64,000 nucleotides of DNA from Fodinibius sp034521915 (GTDB taxonomy: Bacteria; Bacteroidota; Rhodothermia; Balneolales; Balneolaceae): NCBI RefSeq assembly GCF_034521915.1, contig NZ_JAXHLU010000013.1:62001-126000 (forward strand), written 5' to 3'. A model generated the notes under the pieces. That model ran no database searches, had not been told where the DNA came from, and saw only the letters and a list, made by a program, of their open reading frames with translations. Every line of letters begins with the position of its first letter. The stretch's first letter is position 1. Of the stretch, positions 63,555 to 64,000 are shown piece by piece. Both the position numbers and the translations under genes were made by a program.

Positions 63555-64000
63555 TTATTGATCGGCGGGAATAAGCAAAAGGGGCTTGGTAGTACGACGG
63601 GCGACCCGGTGGCTGTTACTGCCAATAAACAGATCCTCCACATAACCTTTTCCCTGGGAACCCATGACAATCATGGACGCATCTTTTTGGTCGGCATACT
63701 CGGTAATTTTCTTCCAGGGTCTGTGGGAGGATACGACAGCAGTAGCTTCTACAGTTTCAATCCCTTTTTCTGTAAGCCAGTCTTTTCGCTTATTTAATTC
63801 CTTCTCTTTGGCCGCATCGGACGCATTTTGGACATGCAACAGCGTTACGTTTGATGCTTTAAGCTGTCCATTTCCAAACACCAGTAGCGCTCGATCTGCA
63901 TTTTCCGAAAAATCAGTGGGAGCCAAAATATGGGAGGTCAAATTTTTGCAGATAGAAATATTGGTGTCGTCTTCGCTGTCCGATACTCTGAGCAGTAATA
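63555..64000 (-). CDS. Universal stress protein, N-terminus beyond the right edge (partial)
   Basis: The C-terminal Usp domain reads SHILAPTDFSENADRALLVF and ends SQGKGYVEDLFIGSNSHRVA, TTKPLLLIPADQ (ATP-binding G-x2-G-x9-G-S pattern). A TTG at 63941 could start a 128-residue single-domain protein. However, the same frame stays open to base 64000, and the upstream residues (LLLRVSDSEDDTNISICKNL) flow naturally into the domain as in two-domain Usps. I therefore treat it as the 3' part of a longer gene. It lies directly ahead of acr3, a pairing common in ars clusters. Confidence 0.75.
   Translation of the reverse strand, partial: LLLRVSDSEDDTNISICKNLTSHILAPTDFSENADRALLVFGNGQLKASNVTLLHVQNASDAAKEKELNKRKDWLTEKGIETVEATAVVSSHRPWKKITEYADQKDASMIVMGSQGKGYVEDLFIGSNSHRVARRTTKPLLLIPADQ

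Noticed and set aside
1..64000. tRNA, rRNA, CRISPR, insertion sequence, prophage or toxin-antitoxin module
   Set aside because: No cloverleaf, repeat-spacer pattern, transposase, integrase or phage gene was seen in the gaps or frames.

Overview
The window is a gene-dense stretch of about 42-45% G+C DNA from a Gram-negative bacterium of the Bacteroidota/Balneolota type. Support for this: a SusC/SusD outer-membrane pair with an ECF sigma factor and FecR anti-sigma, a 284-residue primary sigma factor without region 1.1, many short-spacer lipoproteins, and a periplasmic Reg_prop/Y_Y_Y sensor kinase. A 2-oxoglutarate dehydrogenase E1 fused to an E2 acyltransferase domain, with a marine-style gene set, makes the Balneolota/Rhodothermota side (for example Balneolaceae) my best guess. 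This is inference from gene content, not a computed phylogeny.

Layout. 1-0.8 kb: 3' side of an amidoligase-family gene running off the left edge. 0.9-3.5 kb: two tandem exported amidohydrolases, the second without any metal ligands. 3.7-9 kb: adenosine deaminase, the ABC-F ATPase Uup, a PAP2 phosphatase, an Smr protein, a broken DUF5808-type gene and a TonB protein. 9.3-20.3 kb: an exported M3 peptidase, small lipoproteins, a DUF305/LVIVD/fasciclin group, a frameshifted MutS-like ATPase, a GDSL lipase, a PLP dehydratase and a SIMPL protein. 20.3-25.5 kb: PIG-L deacetylase and TesA-like esterase, divergent from a YbbA/YbbP-type ABC exporter. 25.6-31.6 kb: CorA, a tandem Usp, an EEP hydrolase, a FadL-like porin and a Tyr-rich/Arg-Ser-rich lipoprotein. 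31.7-36.2 kb: NarL-type two-component pair, then rpoD. 36.4-40.8 kb: deoB, a GAF/degenerate-GGDEF protein and pepF. 41-44.7 kb: the fused E1/E2 oxoglutarate dehydrogenase.

44.9-58.6 kb is a coherent polysaccharide utilization locus. It holds an ECF sigma factor, FecR (frameshifted), SusC with an STN domain, SusD, a PKD-domain surface lipoprotein, a GH16 beta-glucanase and a sugar-porter MFS permease on the minus strand, with a GH3 beta-glucosidase divergent. GH16 plus GH3 points to laminarin or another beta-1,3-glucan. 58.7-60.1 kb: FolE2 and a C-x5-HGH PTPS-type pterin synthase. 60.3-64 kb: an arsenic operon (Usp, Acr3, ArsR, ArsM, ArsC-like) with a clear ArsR operator; arsM is frameshifted.

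Four otherwise intact genes (the DUF5808-like gene, the MutS-like gene, fecR and arsM) are each broken by one apparent extra base, two of them in GGG runs. This suggests either sequence error or recent decay, and it should be settled before any of these genes is called a pseudogene. I saw no tRNA, rRNA, CRISPR array, insertion sequence or prophage.
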